The position numbers were made by a program, and so were the translations under genes. From Deuterostichococcus epilithicus (Eukaryota; Chlorophyta; Trebouxiophyceae; Prasiolales; Stichococcaceae): DNA of 64,000 nt. Location of the stretch: the NCBI GenBank assembly GCA_033439295.1, contig JAVTLE010000003.1, positions 186,001 through 250,000 on the forward strand. The letters run 5' to 3'. The notes beneath the pieces were generated by a model. That model was not told the origin of the DNA, did no database searches, and saw only the letters and a list, made by a program, of their open reading frames with translations. How positions within the stretch are numbered: the stretch's first letter is position 1; each line of letters starts with the position of its first letter. Below are positions 11,831 to 24,711 of this stretch, one piece after another.

Positions 11831-14800
11831 ATGGTGCGATGCTGCGGCTGCTGGGGCGGCTTTCGCGAATGGTGGGACGGCGCGTGTGAGCGCCTGAACG
11901 TCGCCGTGGGAGACTCACGGGTGAGTGTGCGGGCAGACCTGGGTCGTCAGATCGCTTGCTGTAGGCCAGGAGGGTGCACTGACCATACGCGACGCCGCTC
12001 GATCTTGCAGACGCGGTCGTGCAGCTGCGGTTCGGGTGCCTTAGGTTCGGTGCACGAATAGTACAAAGGCATCTGGAGCCGCCAGCGTGCTTGAAAGAGC
12101 CGCTGTACGCTGTTGCACAGCAGTTCTTAGAGCTGCATACCCCCAGGCATGGCTGCAGAGCTCTCGCGGGCCGCTGCTGATCACATCCAGTGTCGCGTAA
12201 CGTTGCTAGTGTTAGTGAAACTCAGTGCCGACGGCCGGTCTCCAGGCCGCGCTGGCGAGCAGTAGATCAGCAGTGGGTCAGCATCGCCGCGACTGTTTCA
12301 GAGGCTCTCATCATCAGCGACGGACCACCTGACTTGGGTTGGACAGTCTTGGCTTGCGGCCAGCCCCGCACCTCCGACTGCTGCAAGCTCCGCAGCCAGA
12401 GCATGAGTGCACCGCACTGGGGGGGAGGGGGGCAGCCCTGCGGCGCAGCCCCCGCCAGCCTGGTGGGAGGGTCCCGTGGCCATAGCCTCGTGCTTGCAAC
12501 GTGCGGGAGCTGGCTAAAGGCGTGTGGCTCGTGGCTCGAACGTACGAGATAATCAGCCTAGTTCGTATCGTGCCAACATCATGCGGAGGCTGTCGCTGAC
12601 TAGATGCGTGCAGCAACCGGTGCTGGCTCGAAGTTGCAGGTACACACCAGCCGGCTCGTGCCGTGACCCTGACCAGCTCAGCAGCGCGAAACAGGATCCC
12701 TGAGGTGGCAGCAGGCAGCGCTGGGGGGCAGGCGACGGGGGCGGGCGACGGCAGTGGAAAAAATGCCGCAAAGCCGGGGGCGGCACGCCTTTATTTGGGC
12801 GGCTAATGCTGTCCAACCTGATGCCTCCCGGCCTGGTGACTCACGCTGCAGCCTGGTGGCCTGCAGTTCGGGCGTTGGTTCTGCCTTGAGGAGCGCAAAT
12901 CGACGTTCACAGTGGAGCTGCGCGCCGGCACGGTGACCTTCCTGACGGTGAGCAGCCGAGGCGCAAATGCATGATTGCGGATGCCCCACAGCAGAGGCAT
13001 GCGGCTGCAATTTTGCAACATCTCGCTGCACGCCGAGCCGAAGCAAGTATCAGCGAGAAGTGCAGGACAGTGGCGTGACTGGGTCCAGTGGAACGAGTGG
13101 GACGCACCGACTGGCACCTTATGTCCGCCCATATTTGCTGGCAGATGGCGTACATCATGGCAGTCAACGCCAACATCATTGCGGATACGGGAGGCAACTG
13201 CAACTCCAGCGACTGCACGGTGAGATCTTAGGAAAGCATCCATTGACTGTCAAGATGACACATAGCCGAGGTTGCACGCCAACATACTCTTGCTGTGCTG
13301 CAGGGCCCGGACAAGAGCTTCGAGTGCCGTTTCTTCGACCCAGGCTATGCGGCCTGCGTGGTGCGCAGCCTTGCTCGTTCACTCTCTGCTGGCCTGTTTG
13401 GATGGGACGGAGGGCCCTTGATTGCAGGCTGTCGTGCTGAATCCCCCCGAATTCCGCACCAAGCACCCAGCCACTTGACGAGCCCAGGTCGCGCCATCCT
13501 GCTTGCTCAATGTGTTCATGCACGTGCAGGCTGAGGTGCGGCAGGACTTGGTGACGGCCACTGCCGCCAGCAGCATCATTGCGTGCTTCATCATGGGCGC
13601 TGGCGCCAACATGCCGCTCGCCCTCGCGCCTGGGTGAACAAACTGCCACAGACTTCATCTTGCAGTATCCAGCACCTGCTGTGAAGCGCCTCTGGCGGTT
13701 CCCCCATTCGTTGCAGACGCTGTCCTGCATGAAGTCCATGCGCGTCTTCGCAAACAGTCTCGACTCAAAACCTGTCGCAGGATGGGACTAAATGCCTACT
13801 TCGCGAGCTCCGTCGTCGGCTACTACGGCACCGGCAATGTGAGTGGCTGCGCGCCTAGCTCCTTGCTGGAAGTGTGTCGCTGCACGTGCAGCACCCTGCC
13901 AGCAGCTGCCTCCTGCCGAGCTGACTTTGGTCGACTGATTTTGGTCGAGGGGCTGGGCTGGCACAGGCCGGCATGCTTTGGAACAACTGCACCGGTACAG
14001 CAAAGTGGCGGACTCCCTGCTGGGCGCTGTGCACGAGCACCCGACGACACACTGTGCTCCTTTCCTGCGTCTTTCAACAAGGTTCCTGTGAGAAAAACTC
14101 AATCACTGTGCACCCCCTCGCACCCGCAGGTGCCGTATGAGGAGGCGCTGGCGGGCATCTTCATCGAGGGCTGGCTCTTCGTGCTGCTGGCGGTCACGGG
14201 CGTGCGCGCGGCCATCATCAAGTTGGTGCCCCGGTCCATCATGCTGGCCACCAGCAGCGGCATCGGGCTGTTCCTGGCCTTCATCGGGCTGCAGGCGCAG
14301 CAGGGCCTGGGCGTGTCCACCTACAGCGACACCACCGTGGTCACGCTGGGTGAGCTTTTGGGAATGTCTTTTAATGTCTTTTAAGGTTTCAATCGTTCAA
14401 CCAATGTCCCCAGACGCATTGTGGCTCAGAGGTTACAGGCAGCTGCTGATGCTGGTGTGTCGTCAGCCCTTGCTCTGGGATCACAGAGTCTGCTGCGAAT
14501 TCGCTGGTTGCATGTTGGCTCATGCGGCTGTACATCGTAGCAGCGGCACGCCTGGCTGAGGGGTGCAAAGTAGGCCCCAACATCCTCGCTTGGGCCAGGC
14601 TCAGGCCCAAGCCTGACAGCGCCAACAACGCCTCGCAGGCGGCTGCCCGTCCAAGTACCAGGCGCCGACGTACGTGGTGCGCAATCCGGAGAACGTGTGC
14701 ACCGTGGCCACCAACGGCACCGCAATCGCCAACTTGGGGTTCGCCGCGCCCACCTACAAGTGCCTCCACGGGCGCATGGAGTCCGCGACCATGTGGCTCG

Positions 14801-17800
14801 GCATCGCAGGCTTCTGCATCACGGCCATCATGATGCAGCGGCGCATCAAGGTGCGCAAATGAATTCACAAATAACAGACTGCCACGCCGCACTCGCGTGA
14901 TGACCGATGGTGCGTGCAGCAGGCTGCCAGCCTGGGCACTGGCGCATGCCCGGCGCAGAAGCTGCGCAGTTGTCGGAGCCCCTGGCAGGTGTGACGCCCC
15001 GCACAAGCCCACAAGCCCACTGCGCCTTCCCCGGGAACGCCCGGGCTGCGGCGCCGTGGCAGCCTCGCTCCGCTCGCGCAGCTCCTGCCTGGGTTTCAGA
15101 GCTGCCTGCTCACATGACGCCGCTGTTCGCGCCCGCAGGGCTCCATCATGATAGGCATCGTCTTCGTCACTGTCATCGCCTGGATCCCGGGGCACGCCGC
15201 CAGCTACTTTGGCGCCGGCTCCTCCATCAGGGGTGGAGAGGCACGGCTGCAGACCTTCAAGCAGATCGTGCGCGCGCCGTCAGTCGGGCGCACCGGGCTG
15301 GCTCTCGACTTCAAGGGCTTCTCCAATGGCCACGTGCGTCATTCACGAGGGCCCCTCGGCATGGGCTCCCACCCTGGAGGGTTGCGATCTTGTGTTCGGG
15401 AGACAAACGGGCAGAAGATGTCTTGACAGTAATTTGGGCGGCTGGTCAAGAGCCCGGAGATGTCATGCATGCTGCATCGTGGTGCTCCCGAGGTTGCGTG
15501 CTGGAGGCGCTGCCGTCAGGCGCAGTTCACGAGCCACCTGTCTGGCTGTAGTGCTCACATGCACACGTGCCCTCAAGGGTGTGAACTCCCGAACGTGCGC
15601 AGCTGTGGCTGGCGATGCTGACTTTCCTGTACGTGGACTTCCTGGACACGACCGGCACGCTCTTCAGCATGGCCAACTTCATGAACAACTTCATCCCAGG
15701 TGCGCAGCTCGGTTTGCACCCTGAACCCTAAATCCTCGTGTCCTTGCTCTCACTGGAAGGCGCCAGTGCGTCGCTGTGCGTGCAGCCTGATGTGTCTGAG
15801 CAACCTCGCCTGCCTGGCCTGCCAGCATGCTCAGGGCTCTGTGCGGCCTGGCCGCCGCGCCAAGCCGCGACCAAGGCAGGACACAGGCACACACCCACAA
15901 TCTCACGCCTGCAGGTTTTGTGAATGAGGCGAAGCAATTTCCCCGACAGCAGACGGCCTTCGTGGTGGACGGCCTGTCCACCGTGGCAGGCAGCCTGATG
16001 GGCACCAGCCCAATCTCCACGTACATCGAGTCTGCGGCGGGCATCCGGGAGGGCGGCCGCACCGGGCTGACGGCCCTCACCTGTGCCTTCTACTTCTTCG
16101 TCAGCCTCTTCTTCGTGCCCGTGCTGGGTGAGTCCGCCCTGCATCGCTCGACTACTCCCCCCCTGTTGCGCGACGCCGATGCATGCCCGCTGGATGCTGA
16201 CGATTCACCTGCTGCCGTGACCGGGACAGCCACTCGACCCTGAGCAGTCGCAAGAATGCCCCTGCTGTGGCACCTGCTACATGGGGCATGGCAGGGTGCT
16301 GAGTACCCACATCCTGACACGTGTTGACGGATCTGCAGCAGTGCTTGGGGACGCCACCCAAGCTGTTGATCCCTGCTGTCGTGCCCCGAAGCCTGGCGAC
16401 TCGCCTGTCTCAGCGAGCAAGCCTCATGACACTCTGTGCCCTGCCCACAGCCAACATCCCGCCCTATGCGGTGGGCGGCGCGCTGCTCATCGTCGGCGCC
16501 CTGATGGTGGCCAACGTCGCCAAAATCCCCTGGGACCGCATCGGGCAGGTGCACAAACTTCTGCTCCTGTTCAGCCGGGCCAGCCGAGCTTGCAGCTGGT
16601 TGCACGCAGTTCACTTGATCGCATGATCACTTGGTTGTACACGATCAAGCCTTTTGAAGGGTATCCTGCGTCTACAACCACCTCGGCTGCTGGGCCCCAT
16701 GCGTCATGTCAGCTGCGTGATCCGGCCCTGGCAAGACATGGCAAAGCTGGTTGGGATTGAGATCAGTGCCTCAGCAGAAAGCCCCGTAGCCCTCAACGTG
16801 GCACCCGCTCGTACGCAGGCCATCCCGGCATTCCTGACAATTGCGGTGATGCCGCTGACCTACTCCATCGCCTACGGCGTCATCGCCGGCCTGGCGGCGT
16901 ACATCATCATCAACGGCGTCAACTGGGCCCTGGACAGCGTGTACGCCGGTGTGAAAACCCTGCCGCAGTGGGCCGCGCACATGCGGGCGGTGAGGGCTCA
17001 CGCCTCTTCTCCGAACTCACGTTTGTAGTCAACAACCAGTTGTTTCCGCAGCAGACTTCTGGCAGCTGTATGGTCGCTCACGAGCCTGGACCTGCGGCAA
17101 GCTTGCCTCGTTTCCTCAGGGTACGGCAGCCCAGCACAAGGGGTCACTACTGGCGTGATCCTGGGCACTTGAGCGTGCTACAGTCACTGGCCCGCACATG
17201 AAGATCTTGTGAGGACCGCCTGCCCCTTGTTCTCCCCCTGCAGCGGGGCCACGGTGGCCACCCAGACGCTGATGGCGAGCCCGGCTCCTCGCCCAAGATG
17301 GAGTACACCTGGCGGGTGAAGAACAAGGACAGCGGCAGCAGCAGCAGCGAGCCGCCCAGCCGCAACACCAGCCTGCACAACGGCCTGGCCAGCGCCAATG
17401 TCAGCGTGCACAATGGGCGCAAACCGCCTGCCAGCTCCAATCGCGGTGCGCTGCCTGATTGCAGTGACATGTGGGTTGCGCCCTGACAGATGTTGTTCCT
17501 CTGACAAGCCGGCAATGACGCCAAGAGTACAGCAACGGTGTCTGTCCACAGAGCGGCGGCACGCCACACCCGAGTGGCCGCAGGGCAGCAGCTTTGAAGC
17601 CTGCTGCGCTTGCGCGTCCATTGCTGCTGATATCTCCAGACACGTTGCACACTTTGGTACTGATCCCCGCCGCCTGCAACTGTGCAGGCGGGCGCAGCGA
17701 CTTTGCAGACAGCTTGCGGCAGGACTCTGGGAACAGCACCCCGGTCGGCGGCCGCACGCCATCGCTACGCTCACCCAATGGCTCGCAGGTGCAGAAACCC

Positions 17801-20192
17801 TCCTCCCCCTCCCTTCTGCAACGCCCCTCCCTGAGACACCTGACCACCGCTGAGTCTCGGGGGGCATGCCGTTCTGGCGCGCTGCGCAGCATTGGCTTCA
17901 GTCCAACAGCGCATGCCACATTGCAGCGCCTGCACCCATGACCTGTCCCCAGTTTGCAGAACAACCAGCTTACTGCCCTTAGCCAGCCATCCTCAGCGCC
18001 GCGCCGTAGAGCTTCAGCCTGTGGCCATCTCAGCAGTTCTTTGCGTCACGAGGGTCTGCGAGCCAGCCCGACCCCCCTCTCAATGTGGTTGCAGCACGGC
18101 CCGGGGACCAATGGCGGCTACACGGCGCTGCAGCGGCAGGCATCGGAGCGGTCAGCGGTCACGCGGCAGGCATCGGAGCTGACGGTCAACTCGGTGGCGA
18201 GCGACGCGCCCAGCACTCCGGCCAGGCGGCGCGGCCAGACCGCAGACGCCGTGTCGGGTGCGCCTTGTGGCCTGCGGATCGGCACAATCTCGCGTCCGTG
18301 CACCACAGCTTTTATGCAGCGGGGTGCAGCCGCTGGTGCGCGGCTGGCGCATCAGGGTGGCTCCTTGGGGCTCGGCATCAGTACCACCAACAGCCTGCAC
18401 TCCAATTGGATTCGTGGAAACTTTCGCCTTGATGAGGTGCTCCAGCAGTCCCCATCACCAACTTCGAATTGTTCACACTTTCATAAAAAGGACGCCTACT
18501 CGAAACCCCCACTTGGACTCCGCATCGTCTGCAGCCGCCAGCACGCCGCGGGCGGGCGGCACGCCGCGGGGGCGCTCTCCCACCCACCCTGGAGGGACTG
18601 GCCACCACCTGCCGCTGGGGCATGACGGGCGGCCGCGGCGCGCCACGGAGTCGGCGCTGCCGCGCAAGCCGCGGCGCACGCTGCAGTCCTTTGACGACGC
18701 CTGGGGCGACGAGGAGGGCGACGGCGCAGCGGCAGGCGGCGACAGGTGGGGTTTCCGTGACCGCAGCAACCCCCTTGGGGCACAAATTTCCACCGTGCTG
18801 GTGGGCAGCACCAGCAGCCTTGCGGCTTAGACACACTCCTGCAGATCGAGCTGTTGCATTTGATCACACGGAGCTGCACCGCAGGCAGCTGGCTCCCAGA
18901 GTGCAGCTGGCACTCCTTCCCCCGAATGCCTCAGTCAAGGTCAGGCTGCGCTGCAAGCCACTTTGCAGCGCCCCCCTTCCCCCGTCCCAAACACACACGC
19001 ACGTGAGCTCATGTCATTGGTCTCGCCTGCAGCGGGGACCGGGGGCGTTCGGCATCAGATTCCCATCAATACGCGCCCAGCAGCGCCGGTGACGACTCCA
19101 TGCCGTCGATGCCGTCGACACCAAAGCTGACGCCAGCGCTGGAGGCCAGCCCCACAGACCCAGTACGCCAGACACAACCCGTTCTGAGCATGTGTGCATG
19201 CTTCAGTTGCTTTTTGGGGCTGGCGGTGTCAGGAGATACAACCTTGGGTTGTGTTCGGGTAGGGATGCTACTCGTGCTGCATCAACGGCGTGTACTAATG
19301 GTGCAGCATTGCCGTAGCCATTGCTCGCTTGTTTGCTCGCTTTGCTCGTAGCACTGAATGCGCAAGCGTTACAGCTGTTGCTCCTGGCTGCTACTCGTGA
19401 ACCAGCATCACACGGTGTGCACAGCTGCCGCGTTTTCAGGTCGCTTTTGTGGAATGCCCCATCCTGAACGGTTGCTAGCTCTGCCTGCAGGACGCTGCTG
19501 AGGCGGCCAACGAGCTGACGATGCGCAACATGGCGGGCCAGAGTGCCGCGCAGCGCACCGGCAGCTATGTGCCAGCCGTGGTGGCGCTGCCGGAGATGCA
19601 AGCCATCTTTGGCGCAGCCGGCGCCGGCCCCGGCGCCGGCGAGGAGCCGTCGTCGGCGCAGGGGGAGGCCGGCAGCCGCAGCAGCAGCCTGAACCCGGAC
19701 GAGGGTGGCGAGCGGCGGCAGCAGCGGGAGCNGCAGCANGGTAGGCAGCCNGGCGGCGGNGTCGGCGGGGCGCGCCTCGGCATCGCCGCCTCCGCTGCGG
19801 CGGCGGTGGCGGCCGTTGATGCCGCGGACCACACTTCAGCGAGGGCAGCGGGGGCAGAGTCTCCAGCGCGGGAAGACGAAATGCAGTCGGCGCAGTCCGC
19901 AGGATCTGCCAACGAGGCCGCCAACGAGCTGACGATGCGCGATCTCGGTACCCTGTCTATGTCAGCAGCGGCGGCAGCGGCAGCAGCAGGCGGCGGCGGC
20001 AGCGCCCAGCCAACGAGCGGCGATGTGGCGGGCGGCGGCCCTGAGCTGGCTGCGCTGCTGCAGCCCTCGCCGCCGGCGCTCCGACCCAAGGCGGAGGCTG
20101 CGGCGCAGGCGGCGGCGCTGCACGACCCGGACAACATGAAACGGAACAAGCTCAGGGCCACAAAGGGGGCAGAGTCTGGCCGCCTGATGTGA
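11831..20192 (+). CDS. AZG-type adenine/guanine permease with ~500-residue C-terminal tail
   Basis: Nineteen exons close exactly to 3180 nt (1059 aa), from ATG 11831 to TGA 20190..20192. Exon 1 (11831..11920) encodes [11 protein letters not shown], and exon 2 (12867..12947) continues [21 protein letters not shown] and TVTFLT. Next come [68 protein letters not shown] and [15 protein letters not shown]. These are the membrane-spanning motifs of the AzgA/AZG branch of the nucleobase-cation symporter 2 family, which import adenine, guanine and related purines across the plasma membrane. The transporter proper ends at about residue 557. The remaining 502 residues (exons 14-19) are Ser/Pro/Ala/Gly-rich, probably disordered and cytosolic, with EAANELTMR occurring twice. 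AZG proteins usually stop soon after the last helix, so the tail is exceptional. Undetermined bases occur near 19732-19760. Confidence 0.9.
15715..15736. repeat. Telomere-like motif in AZG intron 10
   Basis: CCCTGAACCCTAAA lies about 18 bases past the donor at 15700. Confidence 0.6.
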
Positions 20193-21004
20193 ATGACCGG
20201 TAATGGTCTGTTGGTTGCCGCCTGCGGCCCGGAGGCAATTGAGAAGCCGGAAGGCCGCGCCCAGAATCAACATGGCTGAGATACCGAAGTGCCAAAGCTG
20301 TGCTGTGCGTCGGATGTGCACATGCAGCCCTCTGCCTCAGGACGAAGTTGCAGTTTTGTGTGCGAGCAGCGTCGGTGGTGCAGTAATCGTTTGAATCCGC
20401 AGCCTCCCCACAGCGTTGCTGGCCACCATGGACCATGCACCTCGTTGCTGGATCTTCTGCTTCATCATGGTCACTTGTGATTTTAGCTATGATTGGAGCT
20501 CGCTGCCCGATGAGTTCCGAAACTGTAACGTCACCAGGTTTACATGAGAGCAGGAAATGTCAAGAGCTGTGTCAGCGAGCACTGCACTTCGTGCTGGCGG
20601 CCCAACAGGCAGTGCTCAATCACAACCAATTCGTCGCCACGCAGACGGTGGGAAAAACCACTAGGGACTCCGTCCTGGATCCTGTACGGTCCTACCTACT
20701 CTGTCCCAGGATAGTCACGACGCATTTGCAATCATGCGTATGCAGGGGCTCCACTCCGATGCCTGCCAGAACACTTCTTGGTCTGCATTTGCACGCAGCC
20801 AACCGAACACACAAGCAAAAGTTACCATTCGGCCATGTGCAATGGCAGCACAGTGGACTGGCTGATTTGACGTAGAGGCGGCAAAGCTGGGCAGACAGCG
20901 GCGGCGGCGTGCCGTGCCAGATCGGCGGCCGAGCGGAAAGCTCCAACCAGGACGAGAAACGCCAGCCGTCCTGCGGGGCCGTCAGGCGCACCAGTCCTTT
21001 AACC
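20193..21004. other. Convergent intergenic region
   Basis: 812 bp between the AZG and SYLF stop codons. Open frames here are short and unlike known families; I see no gene and no strong secondary structure. Confidence 0.5.
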
Positions 21005-23579
21005 CTACGCCTGGTGTGCGTGGCTGGGCCCCGACAGCAGCCCTTGCTTCTCCTCTGTGGATGCCGCCTGCCCTGCGCCATCCTTCAGCCGGCCGCCCTC
21101 CGGCTGCGGCAGCGGGTTTTCCTCCGTCCCGGGCGCCGCGGAACCCGTCGCCAGGTGCTTCTCAAACGAGTCCGCCGGACCCAGCACCTGTCGTGTCACA
21201 CCGCAGCTAGCTTGCAGATTCAGTGTTAGGAAACTTGTTTCTTGTGTTCTGGGCGCCGCGGAACCCGTCACCAGGTGCTTCTCGAGCGAGCCCGCCAGAC
21301 CCAGCACCTGTCGTGTCACACCGCAGCTAGCTGCAAGTTCCCGTGCAAGTTTTTGTGAAATCAGTTCTGATTTCTGTATCGTTCTGGGCGCCGTTGAGTG
21401 CTGCTCCAGCAAGTCCGCCGGCCCAGCCACCTGTCGCAACTTGGTTGCACTGTTGTTGACGCTGGTGAGGATGCATCTACTCGTGTACAGGCCCCCAGCT
21501 AAAGCTGGATCTCTGTCGATATTCTGCACCATGCAGCGGGTGCTCGAGCCTCGTCTCCAGGTGTACCAACACCCATACCCAAGACAGTGCAGATGAAGCG
21601 AAAAAAACCCGGCAAAACCAGGTCCGCATGCCTTCTGCGGGTTGCAATGCATGCACATGTGTTCCTTTGCTGCAGCAACGCGGCGCATCAGCAACTCCTT
21701 TCGATGTCGCACACCTTCTGTGGATGCCAGTGCTTGGCGAAGCCGCTGAACTTGCGTGGGTCCGAGTCCGCGCCTGCGATGATGCGGTTGAGCTCCCGGT
21801 AGACGCCTTTAAACCCTGCCGGCTGCTTAGCAGTCTCCGCCGTTACCAGGATCTGCGCTCCAGCAGGCAAACGAGACTCAAAACGCGTGCGCACGACTAT
21901 GGTGCAGTCCCAAAAGCGTTGTGCGCAGTAGCCACGTCCTTGAAATGCACGAGACGTATGGTTGACCTTCCAGATGCAGCTGCTTTTGCCTGCAACCGGA
22001 CACGATGCCGCTTGCACCCTGCCATGGGGCAGCGGTCATCAATGGTTGTTGAGCAGTTCCGGCGGAGTGTTGGTGGCGGGAAATGGTCGCACGCTGCAAC
22101 AGGCGCCGCTCGCGCACCGTGGTGGGTGTTGCTGTCGGGCCGTAGAGCGCGTGATTGTGCGCCGCGTCGGCAAAGATCTTGCCGCCTGCAGATGAAGCAC
22201 CGGCTGGTTTGTGGCAGTGTGTCAAGCAATTGGACGAGGAAACCGACGGACCGCCACTTGCACCGGCGCCCTGTGCTGAGAGGTCCAAGGGCTCCAAGGA
22301 CAGGCGGGGCTTGTTGGTCCAAGAAGGGGAGAAACAGCTGGCCCTCGCACAGGAGCGTCCAGAGCTCGGCTGGGTGAGGCTTCCTGCAGAAGCTCTGCAG
22401 GGATCCTCTCCGATAAACACCCGCACCCGTCAGTGAGGCGTCCATCATGAGGCCGTCCGCGATGGTCCAGGCGCAGCTCTCCTTCCAGGAGCGGTCAAAG
22501 GCGTTGGCGGAATCGGCCGTGTCGTCTTCTCCCATCAGCGTCAGGCTGAAGTCCTCGCCGAGGACGGCCTTGCCGCTGCAGAAGGCCTCCACCGCCTCGT
22601 CGGTGCCAAGGGCTATGAGCGTTGCCGACCCGCCAGCGCCTGTGGGTGACACTGTTTTTGGAGTTCTGCGTTTCATTCTGGAGGGGTTCAAGGCCCTCGG
22701 CGTGTGCTGTACTGCAGGAAGGCAGTGAGTCTGGGAGCGGGTGGCAGCACAGCAGTCAAGGGCTTGCGGCAAGCTCGGCACGGGCCAGCTACACCTGGGC
22801 TGCCTGCCTTGCATGCCACAATTTCCACACCACATCTCACATGGGCTGTGCTTGTGCCCGTGGGCTCTGCCGACAGGAGCCACGACCCACCTGCAGTGAA
22901 GCCGATGGAGCCCTCCAGGACTTTGTAGAAAACCGGCGGCGACCAGGCGGGCGGGTCCAGCCCTGTGCGCATGACCAGCCACCCTTTTCCCCACTTAACG
23001 CCCACGCCCAGGCCGACCTTCTGGGTGTGATAGAAGAAGATCCCCTGTGCGGCGCAAAATACACGCACGGGTAAGGCCGCCCGTCACTGCGCAAGCAAGC
23101 TGCAAGCGGCGGCGCCGTGACGATCTGGCACAGCCCTGTGCACAGCGAAGAGCCTGTTCCCAAGTGCAACACGAAGCCCGAATCACAGGATGAATCAGGA
23201 TGTTTTGAGAATGCGCAACTCGGTCTTGAGTGCCGGCTTCGGATCATGAGCGACATGCGGGCGCACCCGGCACGCCCTGAGCGCCTTGGCGTTGATTTGT
23301 CCGCAGGGCCAGCGCGGCGGGTCCTTCCTCGACAGGTGCTGCAGGTGGTCGATCGCTATCAAGGCTTCCTCCTGCGATGCAGGTCATTGCGATCCCTGAG
23401 ATGCATTGCCAGGCGGACACTGCCCGCTGTGGCAGTAGTTTCCCTGCGAGCATGACAGCGCCTGCCGCGGCAGTTGGGTGCGGAGGACCGTGTGAGCATA
23501 TTTGACACGCAGAGCGGTTTCGGGACAGCAGCTTTATACAGTGCCGTACCTGCACGTATGCCTCTGTGCTTTCAACCAT
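21005..23579 (-). CDS. SYLF (Ysc84-type) lipid-binding domain protein
   Basis: Exons 23579..23550, 23371..23267, 23044..22891, 22639..22427, 22185..22118, 21852..21715 and a last exon ending at 21005. The protein starts MVESTEAYVQ and then shows the SYLF fold in order: ALRACRGIFFYHTQKVGLGVGV, WLVMRTG, WSPPVFYKVLEGSIGF, ATLIALGTDEAVEAFCSGK, LGEDFSLTLMG, GLMMDASLTGGKIF. SYLF domains bind phosphoinositides; yeast Ysc84 and animal SH3YL1 link membranes to actin. After the domain comes FKGVYRELNRIIAGADSD, then a C-terminal tail built from a 40-residue repeat. Depending on which of three in-frame acceptors is used (21430, 21307 or 21187), the protein is 377, 336 or 296 aa, and all three keep frame. 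No SH3 or FYVE domain is visible. It lies head-to-head with the EXS gene. Confidence 0.85.
21068..21440 (-). repeat. 120-bp tandem repeat, three copies, spanning acceptor and last exon of SYLF gene
   Basis: Units start at acceptors 21430, 21307 and 21187, giving spacings of 123 and 120 bp. The two downstream units are nearly identical, including the cgacag acceptor. The upstream one is older and shortened. The spacing is a multiple of three and the frame is open through all copies, giving a 40-residue repeat with the core EKHL.TGSAAP. Confidence 0.9.
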
Positions 23580-24711
23580 GACTGCAGCGTATCGTGCTCC
23601 TGTCAAAGCGGCGATCTGGGGGTTGCCAACGGAAAATGAGGCCTGCGGCCGGTGCCGTCCGTCGGTGTCACTCCAGCCTAGTTCGGAAGCCTCGGCAAAT
23701 CCCCAATGGACGCCCAGGCCGGTGGCCGAAAGCAATAACTGGGCTCCTCCCACACTTCCTCAATTTGCCTTGGATGCCTCATGGGGCAAGTTCATATACC
23801 CCCGTCGAGCAACTTACACATATCGCAGACAGGCTGCCTCAGCATTAAGGAGAGACCAATTCTGTGCTCGACCGGCTCAGGCTTCAATCACGCGCAAGTG
23901 AAGTCGAGGTCCTGTCGGATCAACCCCCAGAGTGAGCACCGCAACCGGCACCGCTCCTTGGGAAGCTTATTGGACAGCCTGATCACTTTCAAAACAGCTG
24001 GTTCTACGATCCGAACTGCCTCGAGGGCTTGAACTCAGGGATGGCGGACAGCGCATGAGGCAGACCCTGCCGATCAGTACCAGGCACGCCCTGTCCCAGC
24101 AAAGCGCATCCGGGCAAAGCCTGATTTCGCAAAGAGCTACCCTCACGCCGATTCTAGGAGGGATCACGGGCCCCTGCACTCTGTCGTTGCTGAAGAGTAT
24201 CCCGCCGTCACGGCACTGCACACCGTGCTTGTACGCGCAGCGCGGCCGGCAGTGGAGATTGTCAGCACCTTGATATTGGAGATTGTCAGCACCTTGATGC
24301 ATTCATGCACGGCTGGCAGGTGGGACGCGACGCTGCAGGCAGATGCTCAGCCGCTGCCACGCTCGCCAGGGGTGCGCGCTCGGCACGGCAGCGGCAGCCT
24401 TTCCTCCTTCCAGGTTCGTAATTTGTTACTCAACTTCGCGACGGCGCCCGCCCTCAAATGATGAAGACATCCGACTGCATGCGCACCCGAGAGCTCAGAG
24501 CATGCGCTCACCGGGCAGAGGCGCCTGCGCTGCGGCGCGGCCACTGCAGCGTGGCGGCGGCGCAAGTTGGCGGCCCTCAGGCGCATCAAGGAGATGGAGG
24601 CTTCGCACGACAGGAGGCTCGAGCGCACGCTTCTTGACAACCGGTACAAGTGCCTGTCCAAGCAAACCGGATGAAAACCGCACGATTTGCGCCTACCCGC
24701 AGGCGGACGCA
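23580..24711. other. Divergent region with an orphan coding-like exon
   Basis: Lies between the SYLF and EXS start codons. A highly charged helical frame at about 24553..24674 (+), with KLAALRRIKEMEASHDRRLE and then RTLLDNRYKCLSK, follows a good ctgcag acceptor and ends in TGA. It looks like real coding sequence but is in a different frame from the EXS start. It may be the 3' exon of an unresolved small gene or an alternative 5' exon. The rest shows nothing supported. Confidence 0.35.
24253..24298. repeat. 22-bp perfect direct repeat, period 24
   Basis: Copies at 24253..24274 and 24277..24298 are identical, in the SYLF/EXS divergent region. Confidence 0.85.

Noticed and set aside
15790-15930. 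Possible echo of AZG exon 11
   Set aside because: Matches are short and interrupted; not convincing.
21897-22994. A 365-residue minus-strand open frame
   Set aside because: It reads through SYLF introns; the family match and phases support separate exons instead.
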